A stretch of 64,000 nucleotides of DNA from Hofstenia miamia (GCA_004352715.1 SCFE01000005.1:1524845-1588844); one strand, 5' to 3'; counted from the stretch's first letter, positions 44,018 to 54,984 are shown. Numbers and translations: made by a program. Notes: a model not told the origin generated them from the sequence alone.

Positions 44018-45764
44018 CAGGGCTTTCAAATCAAATTTTTGCAAAAATTAAAAACTTTCAAATCAAATTTTGCAAAATTTTAAAATTCAAATTTAAAATC
44101 AACATTTGGAGGCTAAAGATCAAAATTTGATATTCAAATTTCGCCAAAATTTACCTGTCAACACATTTATGTTTCACCAATATTATTTTGTGATAAATAT
44201 ATAATGTAGAGTCACTCAAGTCCCCTTTTTGATTTTATCATATTGTCAATTTTTTTAGTGTTAGATACTGCCTTAATTAATTAGATTAGTTACATCATCA
44301 TGATGTTGTGATTTTTACTATCAAGTTTTTCTAGTGCAGTTATACGAAATTAGAATTATTTGTCCCTAGCTTTAGTTGAACATGTTATTGCTCATTAATT
44401 TTGCAAGGGAAATCAAATGTGAAATTTGTAAAACCTAAACAGGTAATAATTACTCAATTGTTTTAAATACTTGAGGAACCTGTAGCAAATAGCACAATAT
44501 AATTTGTCTCACTTCAATTGTGTTTGATCTTTTTGATTTTTTATTAAGCTAACCCTTTTATATTTGGCTATGGATTGTTGTGAAATAATAATTGCTTAAG
44601 TTCTGGCTATAATTTGGGAGTTACTCTACTGTGTCTAGGGTGACCCCACACTCTCTAACAGTTAGCAGCCCAAATCATGGTACTGTTTTAGGTTGTGGCT
44701 ATGATTATGTGTAGGGAAATAACAACTTTTATTCAATCATTTCTATTCATACATTGCACTTAATAATTTCACTGTGATGATAATATACCACTGGTGAATG
44801 TGAATGCATGGTAATTACATGTGATATTTATTATTTATATACATAGGCTGAGGAAATATGAACAATTGTGATCTGTTTTAATTGAGCTAGAAATTAACAA
44901 TTAGAGACACACTATTAGCACCTTGGTGATCTTGGATCAATTTGAGGATGCCACTTTGGTGTGATGCCATGCAAATTGGTCACTATTGGAGGATAATTCT
45001 TGTTGAACTATTTTTCTTTGTCTTTATTGAACTGGCAAACTACCAATGTTCTGTTTTCTGTTGGAATGTGGGTCACTCTCTATGATGGTAGCCTTTGCAA
45101 CCTTCTACCTGTTATTTGAGTTACCTAGTACTGCTGGAGTAGTCAGAGCTCCCCTGTGATTCTACAATAATAAATTTAGTGTCATTGTTAATATTGGAAA
45201 TTAAGACCTCTGACAGGTATTAATAATGGCTGTGTAAATTCATTCACTTAAGTAAAACTCTGGTACTTATTAATTTATTATGTTAGATAATAACAGTGAG
45301 CAAATTTTGTGACTATCATGACCACATGTATGTTGTACTGTTTTCTTGATTTACCTGTAATAATTAAATAAGCAATTTCAAAATTTTTAAAAGTCACAGG
45401 GGCATTTACTACAAATTATGCCTCAATATGATAAGTACAATAATCATATTTTGTTTCTCTATATAAACAATATACATGTATGATTAATTTATGTTTTACT
45501 ATATATACTCCATATTGTTACAAAATATATGTAAAATCTGCACTGTGTGGCCTACCTCATTGCTACATTAATATTTCATTAGAAATTGCTCTAATAAATA
45601 TACATTTATTTTGTATGAAAAACCTATCTCTAAGAAACATCAAACTTGAATTATAATTTTTAAACTTTCAAATTTCAAATCAAATTGATTTCATTAATAT
45701 TTAATCAAAATTTGAAAGGTAATCAAATTTCAAACTTCAATTTTGTCAAACTTTCAAAGTCTTG
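44018..45764. mobile_element. hAT-like MITE with nested solo LTR and 8-bp TSD
   Basis: Ends 'cagggctttcaaa' and 'tttcaaagtcttg' are inverted (10 of 13, differing mainly by G-to-A changes). Flanking octamers are 'gtcatgac' (44,010-44,017) and 'gtcatggc' (45,765-45,772), 7 of 8, the TSD length of hAT elements. Subterminal 'ctttcaaatcaaatttt' repeats occupy both arms. Removing the nested LTR leaves about 780 bp with no ORF. Confidence 0.75.
44205..45166 (+). mobile_element. Solo gypsy-type LTR (subfamily II), 962 bp
   Basis: 'tgtagagtcactcaag' to 'gattctaca', colinear with 42,612-43,512 and again flanked by 'ataa' on both sides. It lies inside the MITE at 44,018-45,764, so it inserted later than that MITE. 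It is more CpG-depleted than the other solo LTR. Confidence 0.8.
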
Positions 45765-45978
45765 GTCATGGCTGCAGCAAAATGTTCACTATCAATTTGA
45801 CATTCAAACATACAAAAAACCAGAAAAAATTTAGAAATGTATTAATTACACTGGAAAATTGCAATAACTTGCAAGTTAAAAAAAACACATGATAATCAAA
45901 ACTTTAAAGATTTTTTATGTGGATACATTTAGTATTTGACTATTGAGCTGGGTTGGTACTTTAAATGGATACTAAATT

Positions 45979-46299
45979 CAGGGTTCTTGAGTTGAGTGCA
46001 AGTTACTAGGTCCAAGTTTGAGTTTTTAGCTTTTGAGTTCAAGTTCAAGTATGTTTTGAAGAGAATTCCAAGTTTCATTGAGTTTTTTCTATTTCTTTGG
46101 TTTTTAGAGTAAAATAAAAGTTTTTTTCAAGCTGAAAAATAATTATTTAGAATTTATATCAAAGATGAAATTTAAAATAAATCAAATTTTAGGGTATTTT
46201 CAAGAGGAATTGATGATTTCTCTTCTGAGTTTTTCTGATCAAGTATTTCAAGCTCATTCAAATTCAAGTTTTTAACATTCCAACTATTCAAAAACCCTA
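45979..46299. mobile_element. hAT-like MITE, GTTCAAG family, copy 1
   Basis: Begins 'cagggttcttgagttgag' and ends 'attcaaaaaccctaa'. Flanking octamers 'actaaatt' and 'acaacatt' agree at 6 of 8. Repeated 'gagttcaagtt' units fill both ends. Colinear with copy 2 at 47,345. Confidence 0.7.
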
Positions 46300-47344
46300 A
46301 CAACATTTCTTAAAACAATTATCAAATTTCTCAAAATGGATAATGACTAAAAAGGCTGTATAAAGGACAGCACCCTGATAGGGCATCAAATATTTCAAAA
46401 TTTTTAAGCAACCATTTTCAACTGAATGAACATAAAAACATACTTTTGATATTTCTGATCATTTAGTTATCAATCAATTTATTAGTGTAGAATTTTTGGG
46501 TGACATTACTTTGCATGACTTTCAAAAGCCCACTGTAAAAAATCTGTGTCTAAATGCAATTGCATCAAAGTAATATTTTACCAATTTATTTGGCTAAAAC
46601 CATTTGTTGCTCAGCAACATCAGCATTCATTTTGAAATTTGCCATTTGATTAGAGAAACATGGTATCCATTTAAAGAACTAACTATTGAGCTTATAACAA
46701 ATATCAAGTTGAAGTCAGTTTCTATTCTTACAATTTTATATTTGCTAATGATGAAATATTTGTTAAAATTTGAACTTTGTAAATTTGCAATTACAGTTTG
46801 AAATATTATTGACAAGCAATTTTGCCACCAAATCACTTTATTTAAAAAGTTGCAGTGTGTAAAAACAATTTTAAATACTTTGAAACTCAGTGAAATATTA
46901 TTGGAATTGACACTATATATCATTTAAGAAAAGAGCAAGAACATTACATGTGAATTATGGAAAAGAAGACAATTAATCTTTTCTGGAAGTAACCATTACA
47001 ATTATTTTAAAGTTAGTGTGGCAACATATTATTAGCACTAGATGTACTAGATTCTGAGGCTTTAGTGACAATAATTAATGAACAAATAACAGTGAAGGAA
47101 ATGGACAAAATGATAAATAAGAAACTGGCAAGAGTAAGCATAGAAAAATTAAAGAAAGTGTGTGTAAAAATTTACATGAAAGATTGATATAAACTTGCAA
47201 CTAGTAACTTGTGAAATTTGAATTGGCAATGAGAGAGCAATAAACTAATTGAGTTACAAAAATAGTAATATTCAATTATATTTGGTAAGTGATGAACATC
47301 AATATTATCAAATGTTGGGAAAAAACAACACAATCATATATGAG

Positions 47345-47698
47345 TAGGGTTTTTGAGTCAACTTTGATTTACTCTGACTGAGTTCAAGTTTTTACATTTC
47401 AAGTTTGAGTTCAAGTATGTTTTTAAATGAAATTCTGAATTCAATCAAGTTTTTTTCTAATTCTGAGTTTTTAAGGAAAAAACAATCAGTTTGCAATAAT
47501 TCTAAGCTAAAAAATGATTTTTGTGATTGGTAAGAAAATTGATATTTAAAAAAATTTAATTTTTGCAGTATTTTCCAAGTGGATTTTCAGATGAGCTTAA
47601 TCTCAAATTTTGATGATTTCTCTTGTGAGTTTTTCCAATCAAATTTACATGCTTATTCAAGTTTGAGTTCTTAACATTCTGAGTACTCAAAAACCCTG
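47345..47698. mobile_element. hAT-like MITE, GTTCAAG family, copy 2
   Basis: Begins 'tagggtttttgagt' and ends 'actcaaaaaccctg', a 12-bp perfect inverted core. Flanking octamers 'tatatgag' (47,337-47,344) and 'catatgag' (47,699-47,706) agree at 7 of 8, an hAT-size duplication. Non-coding. Between the two copies (46,300-47,344), and from 47,699 to 48,344, I see no gene. Confidence 0.8.
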
Positions 47699-48348
47699 CA
47701 TATGAGTATGTAATAGTAGTTCTAAAAATGTCTGACATTTTCAAGAACTAGAAAAAAGGATTGTAAATAACTTGAGATACAATAAATCTGAGATAATACA
47801 AGCATATATTTTACAAGAACCAGGGCAAATAACATTCTAAGAGTATCTTTCCTTACTGAGTAAATTAGTGCTTACTAACTGATAAAATATTTAACAAATT
47901 AAACAGAATTTTGTTATAGACTCTTAAGATTTAGTAACAATGTTAACTTCATTCTAATAATTTTAAGAGAATTTAATGTATAATAATATAATCATATATT
48001 TATTCATTGAATGTATTCACAACCAGGCATTCAATAATAATGATTACCATTACATATAAATATATTTAGGTAGCATATAGCTACAAAGTTCTTTGAGAAT
48101 TATGTTTAGCATAGCAGTTGTGATTTCAAAGAGGTAGATGTGATTAGATGTGACTTTCTTCTTGACTTCTTTGATGATGTTGTGTATCAGGAATGGATTT
48201 GAGGGCATTGATTTGACAGGTGTTGAGCATCACAGTGTTGATGTGTGTACTTTCATTTTGTGTGATTTTCTGGATTAGTGCTATGTTGTTACTTCCTGGG
48301 TATGAATGAATGATGTGATTTGATTTTGAAGAAGATGACAAGCACAAA

Positions 48349-49013
48349 GAATTTGTGTCTCACAACTTATTATCTAGCTCAATATATAATCTCAATTGTT
48401 TTCTTAGATCTCAGCTGATATATAATTAGCATGTAATTGCCATGCATTCATACTAGCCAACAGGCATAAGTTAATCACAGTATATTAATTATGTGCATGT
48501 GCATGTTGCATTCAAAAGCCAATTTATTATAGCCTATGCATATCTGTAGCCATAACTGAAAGTGGTCCATGATTTGGGCTGCCACTGTCATAGGAACAAT
48601 TTGTAGTCCTTAGATCAGAGGAGGAAGCTCTGAATAGTTGCTGGTAGCTTACTCAATTATCATAGTAACAAAATATTTAATCAAATTCTGATAGTAAAAT
48701 AACACAGTTTTGTGAACTAAAATCAATTCTCTTGGTTTTACACTATTCTCATATTTATACAAGCTTGTAATATTTACCTGTACATTGTTTGCACTTTTCA
48801 ATTCATTTCCATTGGAAAATTAATCAAGCAATGACACATGCTAAGTAATCAAGGGGACAATAATTAATTAGCATCACAAACTATTTATGAAAATCATGTC
48901 ACTGTTACATCATCCAAAGGATGAAATAGTAATACAATAGTAAAATTAATAAAATGACAAAAATAATAAAAGTAACCACAGGAAGGTCCCCAAGTGACCC
49001 TTGCTCAACTTAA
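48349..49013 (-). mobile_element. Gypsy-type LTR (subfamily I), 3' LTR of copy 2, truncated
   Basis: The reverse complement matches 19,330-19,790 closely ('acaagcttgtataaata', 'gaatgcatggcaattacatg'). Its start, 'gtcacttgggg' read on the minus strand at about 49,013, equals the start of the solo LTRs. Orientation and position fit the 3' LTR of the minus-strand gypsy copy 2. The last ~250 bp of the LTR are missing at 48,349. Confidence 0.65.
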
Positions 49014-49039
49014 GGATGCAGTAGTTGGCACAATTGGGG

Positions 49040-51286
49040 GCCCTGATACTAACTGCTGTGTTTCTTCTACCATTTGAATAGCAAGCACCTTATCCCAGCT
49101 GACAACATCAGCATATTGAGGTCATTTCAGAATTTGCATGAGTGCTTTGAGCTGAGTAACTACTTCATTCTTCAAGCAAAACAAACCAATGCTTTTAAGA
49201 CAAGGGTTGATGCAACAGTGTCTTCTGAGGTTGTTGAGTCTTCATGTTGATTCATTGTGGAACTTCTCATACTGGCAGAGGCCCTTAGGGGCTATCATTA
49301 GTATCATCATAGCATCAACATCTTAGGTGTGTGCCTCACTTGCATTGATCTGTATCTGGGGATAAAAGTGAACAAATGCTTCCCTCAGCAACTCCATGTG
49401 ATTTGTTAGTTAGATCATATCTCTGAAGTAGTTCAAAAAGTTCTTGGTGGACCCAGGTCTTTGTTCCATCATCCTCTGTGTGCACAGCTGGCTGTTTTTG
49501 TTTTTAAGAAAATTGAATTTTGTCTCAGCTGTGGCCCCCACACATACTTTCATAGAATGTCTGAAAAAATGTTCACATCCCATGGGCATATTTCTGAGTT
49601 TATTGCAATTGAGCAAGGAGGACATCTTTCCCATGAGACTACTTGCCCCCATGAGTTAGGCATAATTATTTTCCATTTTCTTCATGATCTTTTTTGTTTT
49701 TCCTTCTGATATGGATACTGTACATCTGTGTAAAAATCAGTTCTTCACTCACCATGCCATGGGGCAAATTGTGATTTCAGGTATACAGTGTCTCACTAAT
49801 TTGTCTCTGGTGTTTTTGTCCATCAGTGCTTTTAGTTTAGGTTCTTTGTTTAAAAATAATGCCAGGATCCACAGGGCTCCTTAAGCATAGACATCTGGCA
49901 CAGCTAGGCATGTGAACAATCTCTCCTTATAGTTTTTCTGATCTTGTATCTCATAGGACAATCTCACCTTGTTGAGTAATCTTTTGAAAAACTTGTTGTA
50001 GCTGCCTGAGGGACTCCAGATATCAAGTGTAGGCCATTTGCATTTGGGATTGTTATCTGCTTTGATGCCTGACCAGATTCCTCCAATTTCTTTAAGAGAA
50101 GGAAAAGCTGCCTCAGAGGTTGGTAATGGACTTGAGGTGAGGCATTAGAGGATTGATTGTTTCCAGTGTTTGTGCTTGCAACGCCATGTCTAGGATCTGA
50201 TAGACAGCTAATCAATGGGTGGGGATTCTCTTGTATAGCAGCAAATCAGTGTAGATGAGTCTCATTATCAATATCATTGGTGCATAGTGCATGCTGAGTG
50301 GTAGTAAGATTCTTTGTATGAAATTAGAAAGTTCTCTATGTGTAAATGTAGGTTTTTGATGTCTTTGGGAATCTCTTCCTTGCAATGAGCTAAAAGTACC
50401 AACACAATTCTGATTTTTTCCAGTTTTGCAATGCAGTAGGCTAATTCAATCTTTTCTATGATCTGAGGATCTTGCACTTCTCCAACTTGCAAGAAGTATA
50501 CAATAGTAAGGGGGGTGAAATCAACATTGACACATTTATATGCTTGAATGTCTCTCCAGTTATTCATTAACTGACTGAGATTTGTGATGTTGAAGTCATT
50601 TTCAAACATTGTATGAATGGTACTTCCCTAATAGTGTCACCCCATGCCCTCCAACATTTTTTAGTCCTAGCAAATGATGGTGTTGACTTTGGGTTGCATT
50701 TCCTGGTCAATTATGAACAGTACAATATCTACCATGGTTCATAATGTTTTTGAGTTAAATTTCCAATAGGTTGTCCTGTATGGACCTAGTGGCAGGATGC
50801 AGTACTTTGTTGCCCACCTTAGATAATTTGTTCTTTGTTCTTCTACCCACCTAGACCTAAACATTGAGGGCAAACTACTGGATTCCAACCATGACAACTG
50901 ATAGTTCACAGAAGTTATCAAGTCACTACATGGAGACCCCTACATTAATTAAATCACTAAAAGCTGCCTAGTTAAATTTTAGTTTGTATTTTTGGGTTTG
51001 GCCAGCATGTGGAGGCATTTGTCCCCCTATGATGTATTGGGAATGGGATGCTTCATTGGTCTGCTCTCTTGTAACCAGGCCATTTGTTGCCCAGGGGAGG
51101 TCAGAATTAGTTTGAACCATCTCTGGATCTCTTTTTTCTGTCATGTGCTCCCTCTGACAGAGAAATTTGTCTCCCATGCCTTGCAGAAGCTTCACAACCA
51201 ATGTTATCATCCATCCTTCTGGGAAATAGTGGAGTTGGCAACTCATTCTCCTTCTATTTCAATCTCATCATTACTAAACAGAGTTA
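49040..51286 (-). pseudogene. Post-integrase region of gypsy copy 2, unidentified coding-like segments
   Basis: Between the integrase tail and the LTR, about 2.2 kb contain several protein-like pieces on the element's strand: 'NVDFTPLTIVYFLQVGEVQD' and 'VLVLLAHCKEEIPKDIKNLH' (50,609-50,274), 'NASPQVHYQPLRQLFLLLKK' (near 50,100), 'QKNYKERLFTCLAVPDVYA' (near 49,900) and 'DVVSWDKVLAIQMVEETQQL' (near 49,080). I do not recognise a family; no signal peptide, membrane helix or furin site supports an env. It could be an extra ORF of this lineage or a nested unrelated element. The first part, near 51,180-51,290, is shared with copy 1. Confidence 0.4.
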
Positions 51287-52205
51287 TTAGGTTAAGGTCC
51301 CAAATATTGGAATCAAATGTTCATCAAACTCAATGTCATTGCAATCATCCTCACAAAATTTAGTAAGGTTATCAAACTGCTCATAGGTATTGATATTATT
51401 ATCAATTAAAGTAAATTCACTATTTTTGTCTATAATTAAATTTTCAATATCTTTAATGTTTCTCTTAAGCCACTGAAAAGGAACTTTTTTACCATTGTTT
51501 AAAACATATGTATTGTGATCTAGCACTTTCTCAATTGTGAATGGCCCTTGCCAGTGAGTTACAAGTTTCCATACTTGTATTCCACCATTTCAATTAGTTT
51601 CCTCCAATTCCTTCCAGCAGATATGGAAAGCACAACCTGGATTAGTTTTATCAAGGTTTATTGAGACTTTCCACTAGACCATTTGACTGCAGGTGATAAG
51701 CAGTGGTAAATTTCTGTAAAATCTCCAATTCCCACAGTAGAGCTTCCATGAGATTGCTCTCAAACTGGGGCCATGGTCAGTCACCAGCTTCTCCATAGAG
51801 CCAAGTTTCAACACCTACTCCTTTTCAACTTTTTCCCTGATGACATTGGCAGTTGTTAATGGAACAATTCTGGTATATTTAGTGAAGTTATTGATTAGTA
51901 CCAATAAATACTGGTATCCATCATCATCTCTGGACAGCTGCTCCAGGTCCACATGAACAATCTTGTTTGTTTGCTCAGCCAATCTGTTCTCTAGTTATGC
52001 TCTTTGCTCTGGGAAGTAGCTAGTTGACTGTAGCAGGCACTTATCACATTTGTCTATTATGTTGATGACAGCTGCTTGGACTCCAATGGTGACATATTGG
52101 GAGTTGAAGGTCTTCTAAGTCTGGATGATTCCCAGATGTCCCATTTCATGCACTTGTTGAATCAGATCACATCTAAAGTATTCAGGGATTGCTAGATGGT
52201 TGGTA
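51287..52205 (-). pseudogene. Gypsy integrase (copy 2)
   Basis: Zinc domain: 'HEMGHLGIIQT...NIIDKCDKCL'. Catalytic core: 'IVHVDLEQLSRDDDGYQYLL' (first Asp), 'KLVTDHGPSL' (second Asp), then in another frame 'TTAYHLQSNGLVESLNK' (Glu). C-terminal GPY/F-like module: 'THWQGPFTIEKVLDHNTYVL', then 'KKVPFQWLKRN' and an acidic tail ending 'DEHLIPIFGTLT'. All three catalytic positions are present, but stops and frameshifts near 51,750-51,810 and 52,110 break it. Integrase joins cDNA ends to the target; the ~4-bp TSD of the LTRs is its footprint. Copy 1 lacks this core entirely. Confidence 0.85.
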
Positions 52206-52210
52206 CAGCT

Positions 52211-52900
52211 TTAAGCATACAGGGGCAATTCATTGTTTAATTTCCAGTTGTAGTGTCTAAAGTATTTGTTGGCAAGGGGACACAACAGTGTTTCAATTTT
52301 TTGTATGATTTCACAAAGCACTTTTTCATGATTCTGATACTTAATGATCTTGTGCTTGCTGATCTCTTCTTTGATCATATTTGGCAGAACTGGCTTACCT
52401 TGGCAGTCAGCATTTATTTTGGGCAAAAGATCATATTTGGTAGTAGGTATGAACCTTAACTTTACCTTTTCTCTGTGTGGTTTTCTCAAACCTCTTTCAT
52501 AGCTCAGGAGTACTGTCCAGTAATTAGTGTTGCAATGGAGACAATCAGGACATTGCTTAATTGAAAATGAAAAATTGTTAAGGAACTCAATCCATCTCAT
52601 GACTATGTTCAACTTGTTGAGAGAAAATTTCTTCAACCAGGCTGTGCACACAATGAATGGTCATCCCAGTATAAAATATTGAAACTTTTTTAGAAACTTG
52701 ATGAGAGTGAGCATCTCACAATTGGTAGTACTGTAGTTTATTTTGGACAGTTTTACATTTGGCTGAAGTATTGGTTGGGGACCTTGATTCCATTTATATC
52801 TGGCTCAGTACCCCATTGATGGCAATGGTGCTGGCATTGCAATTGATGATAAACTCCTTGTGTTAGTCTGGAGTGTTGAGACTGGGGATCTTTTTCAGTT
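52211..52900 (-). pseudogene. Gypsy RNase H and linker (copy 2)
   Basis: Contains 'AWLKKFSLNKLNIVMRWIEF', 'FSFSIKQCPDCLHCNTNYWT' and 'LLSYERGLRKPHREKVKLRF', matching the RNase H end and linker of copy 1, then 'EINADCQGKPVLPNMIKEEI' and 'KYFRHYNWKLNN', leading into the integrase zinc domain. The N-terminal RNase H part near 52,750-52,900 is off frame. The 'YWT.L.SYER' replacement of the usual 'NADALSR' is shared with copy 1. Confidence 0.75.
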
Positions 52901-52901
52901 C

Positions 52902-53450
52902 TTATTTGATGTTTTCTAATTCTTCTTGCTCTTCCCAGATCCATCTAAATTTGGCACTTTTCTTTAATAACTGAGAGGTGTGTCTGGTCTTATCAGTGAG
53001 CTCAGGGATGAACATCAAATAATAATTAAGGAATCTCAACAACTGCTGCATGTCTTTTCTTGTTTTTGGTTTCTCAATCTTGTCTAGGAAATCTTTCACA
53101 TTATTTTTAATAGAGATCTTTCCATGTTGAATGCTGTGTCCTAGGAAGATTACTTTCTCTTGGATGAGGGAGCATTTGTTTCCATTGACCTTTAGTTCAG
53201 CACTGTTTAAAAGGCCCAACGTTTTTTCTAGCTTGTTGAGATGCTCCTCAAAGGTGTGGCTCATCACCAAGATGTCATTGCTATGTGTGATGATACCCTG
53301 CTCTAGCATATTCACACCATTTTTTAAGATTTTTATGACATATTGTTGAAAAGTGGCCAGGGCATTACAGAGCCCAAATGCCATATACTTCCACTCATAC
53401 AGTAAATAAGGTGATATAAAAGCAGTCTTCAGGACATTGGCTGAAAACAT
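52902..53450 (-). pseudogene. Gypsy reverse transcriptase, second half only (copy 2)
   Basis: A 182-codon open frame starts at a deletion junction: the linker 'TLTDLFHWHS' runs straight into 'KTAFISPYLLYEWKYMAFGL', skipping the fingers and motif A present in copy 1 (about 330-360 bp). It continues 'CNALATFQQYVIKIL', then 'ITHSNDILVMSHTFEEHL', where the YxDD site reads H-S-N-D, and 'LKVNGNKCSLIQEKVIFLG'. It ends in the connection 'LLRFLNYYLMFIPELTDKTR'. Loss of both motif A and the first Asp of YxDD rules out activity despite the long open frame. Confidence 0.9.
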
Positions 53451-53919
53451 TACTGTGCCAGTGAAATAAGTCAGTTAATGTGCCCTGCTCCTTGTGATCT
53501 AGATGAGAGTGGGAATCTAATGACATGGTAGGTATTTTGTTGTTTGGTGGTGTGTCATCAAGATCATGAATAGCAGTGAAGATGGGGATGCATGCACTGA
53601 CAACACTCTTGATTTAAATGGGCACTACTATAATTTCAATACTAGAGTGATCCAACTTGATTGGGCAACCAGAACTGTTCAGGAATGTGATGTAGGTCCT
53701 CTCCTGTCTTATGTGGTATAAGTTGGGTGAGAAATTTATGCCCTTTCAGTGTCCACCACATTGTCCAGCAAACATCAAATCTCCACTGCATTTGTTTTCT
53801 GTGTAGATAGTAACTCACCTCCAGTGGCAGGGTTCAATAACTAATGAGTAAATCAATGTAAAAGAGATTTCTTTATCAGACACAGCCATTACCTGGGTAA
53901 AAATATGACCATCTTTAAT

Positions 53920-54255
53920 TCAAATGGTGCTGTTACCATAATTGATAATGCAATTGTTCCTCTCTAGAAAATCACTTCCTAATATGATGTCATATGGGAG
54001 TGGCTGGTCAAGTGTATCAACAACAACCAAGTCCTTATTTATCTGTATCTTGATATCAGGTATTTTTCCTTTCAAAGGAATGTTGCTTCTAGAGACATGG
54101 ATCAATTTGATAGGGGCAGGCATAAGGCCAGTTCAATTCAAACAAATTAGGTTGCAGCACTCATCTAATGATAGAGTCTGAGGCTCCAATATTGACTGTA
54201 GTGTAGATAATACTTCCATTGACTTCAATTGGTATCATGTTCATTCACATCATGC
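53920..54255 (-). pseudogene. Gypsy aspartic protease (copy 2, catalytic Asp lost)
   Basis: Minus strand: 'MIPIEVNGSIIYTTVNIGAS' where the family has a D-[ST]-G triad; here the position reads N-I-G, so the catalytic Asp is Asn. After 'DSIIR' comes a stop. The frame from 54,123 gives 'MPAPIKLIHVSRSNIPLKG' and the flap/C-terminal 'LPYDIILGSDFLERNNCIIN', a strong retropepsin signature. The protease would cleave Gag-Pol; with this substitution it cannot. It lies between the zinc-knuckle remnant and RT, as in gypsy. Confidence 0.85.
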
Positions 54256-54430
54256 TCATTATTACCAGCATGTTTGGTGCTTGGTTTTCAGGCAGCAGCA
54301 CTCCCATTAGTTGGAATTACAAGGACTAACATCATCATCCACAGTTAAAGCATTAATAAGGGTTTCAGGATCTTCTATAAGGAATCTGTTACCATTGGTG
54401 ATTATACAAATTGCTGCATTAAATTATTCT

Positions 54431-54700
54431 TCAGGTACCCGTTTGGCCACACCTATAGCACCAAATTTCAGCTTTGAATCTCTTATTGGCCATTGATCCT
54501 CCAGACTTGGGAGGTTCCCTCTCAACAGAGCTTTTCCCTTTCATCTCTTCAGCATCCTTATCAATTCTGGTTGAATTATGCAAAAAATAAATGATGCTAA
54601 TCACCTTACTGATGAGCCTGTGCAAATCATCTTTCAGATTGCATTTAAGTACAAGCCAGCTCTGAAAATTACAGGGGAACTCTTGACAAATGTACTAGAA
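54431..54700 (-). pseudogene. Gypsy gag C-terminus with half a zinc knuckle (copy 2)
   Basis: The frame ends 'ANKRFKAEIWCYRCGQTGT' and a stop. 'CYRCGQTG' is the first half of a CCHC knuckle, and the His/Cys half is lost. Upstream is a basic 'MKGKSSVEREPPKSGGSMAN' linker. The remainder of gag toward 54,781 is unreadable and is cut by the repeat starting at 54,782. Confidence 0.6.
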
Positions 54701-54781
54701 AAGATTGTGGCAAGAGTACTCAGGTGAGAGCTTGCTAAGACAGAACAGTTGCTCTACCTGTGTGAGGTAATTCTGCACATC

Positions 54782-54945
54782 AGTAGTATAATAAGAGTCG
54801 TAGGAGATCCCACTTTTTTCTGATTGGTCGAGAGGTGGGTTGTAGGAGATCCCACTTTTCGCTGATTGGTCGAGAGGGGTGGCCTTTGACCTGAGGTGTC
54901 GTGGATATTGCCGGGGGGGTGTTCTGCTGACGTCATGGATATAAT
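54782..54945 (-). promoter_or_regulatory. Promoter-like repeat, copy 2 (CRE, two CCAAT, TATA-like)
   Basis: The first 110 bp equal 21,548-21,657 with one C/T difference. Read on the minus strand the order is a perfect CRE palindrome TGACGTCA (54,928-54,935), CCAAT boxes at 54,865-54,869 and 54,823-54,827 in a 42-bp tandem unit, then 'cttattatact' (TATA-like, 54,785-54,795), i.e. the order of a pol II core promoter pointing into gypsy copy 2. It is rich in CG while the adjacent 10 kb has three. Whether it drives anything is unknown. Confidence 0.55.
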
Positions 54946-54984
54946 TTTACTAGTTTTTGTGTTATTTATATGGCCTAATTTAGT

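Larger units (their letters stand above)
49014..54781 (-). mobile_element. Ty3/gypsy retrotransposon, copy 2 (CpG-exhausted, dead)
   Basis: Minus-strand order from high to low coordinate: zinc knuckle, protease, RT, RNase H, integrase, an unassigned post-integrase region, LTR. Same family as copy 1. Damage: gag is lost at the promoter-like repeat (54,782); the protease catalytic Asp is changed; the first half of RT (fingers and motif A) is deleted at about 53,450; the YxDD box is changed; stops are frequent. The integrase triad still reads D, D, E across frames. Only three CG dinucleotides occur in 5.8 kb. A probable 4-bp TSD class and tRNA-Trp-like PBS (seen in the related LTRs) suggest a CsRn1-like clade, as inference. 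Confidence 0.85.

Noticed and set aside
42612-45166. Two LTRs as the pair of one retrotransposon
   Set aside because: Each is flanked by its own ATAA on both sides, there is no PBS or polypurine tract, and unrelated MITE sequence lies between them.
49040-51286. Envelope gene of an errantivirus-like element
   Set aside because: No signal peptide, transmembrane helix or cleavage site could be seen in any frame.
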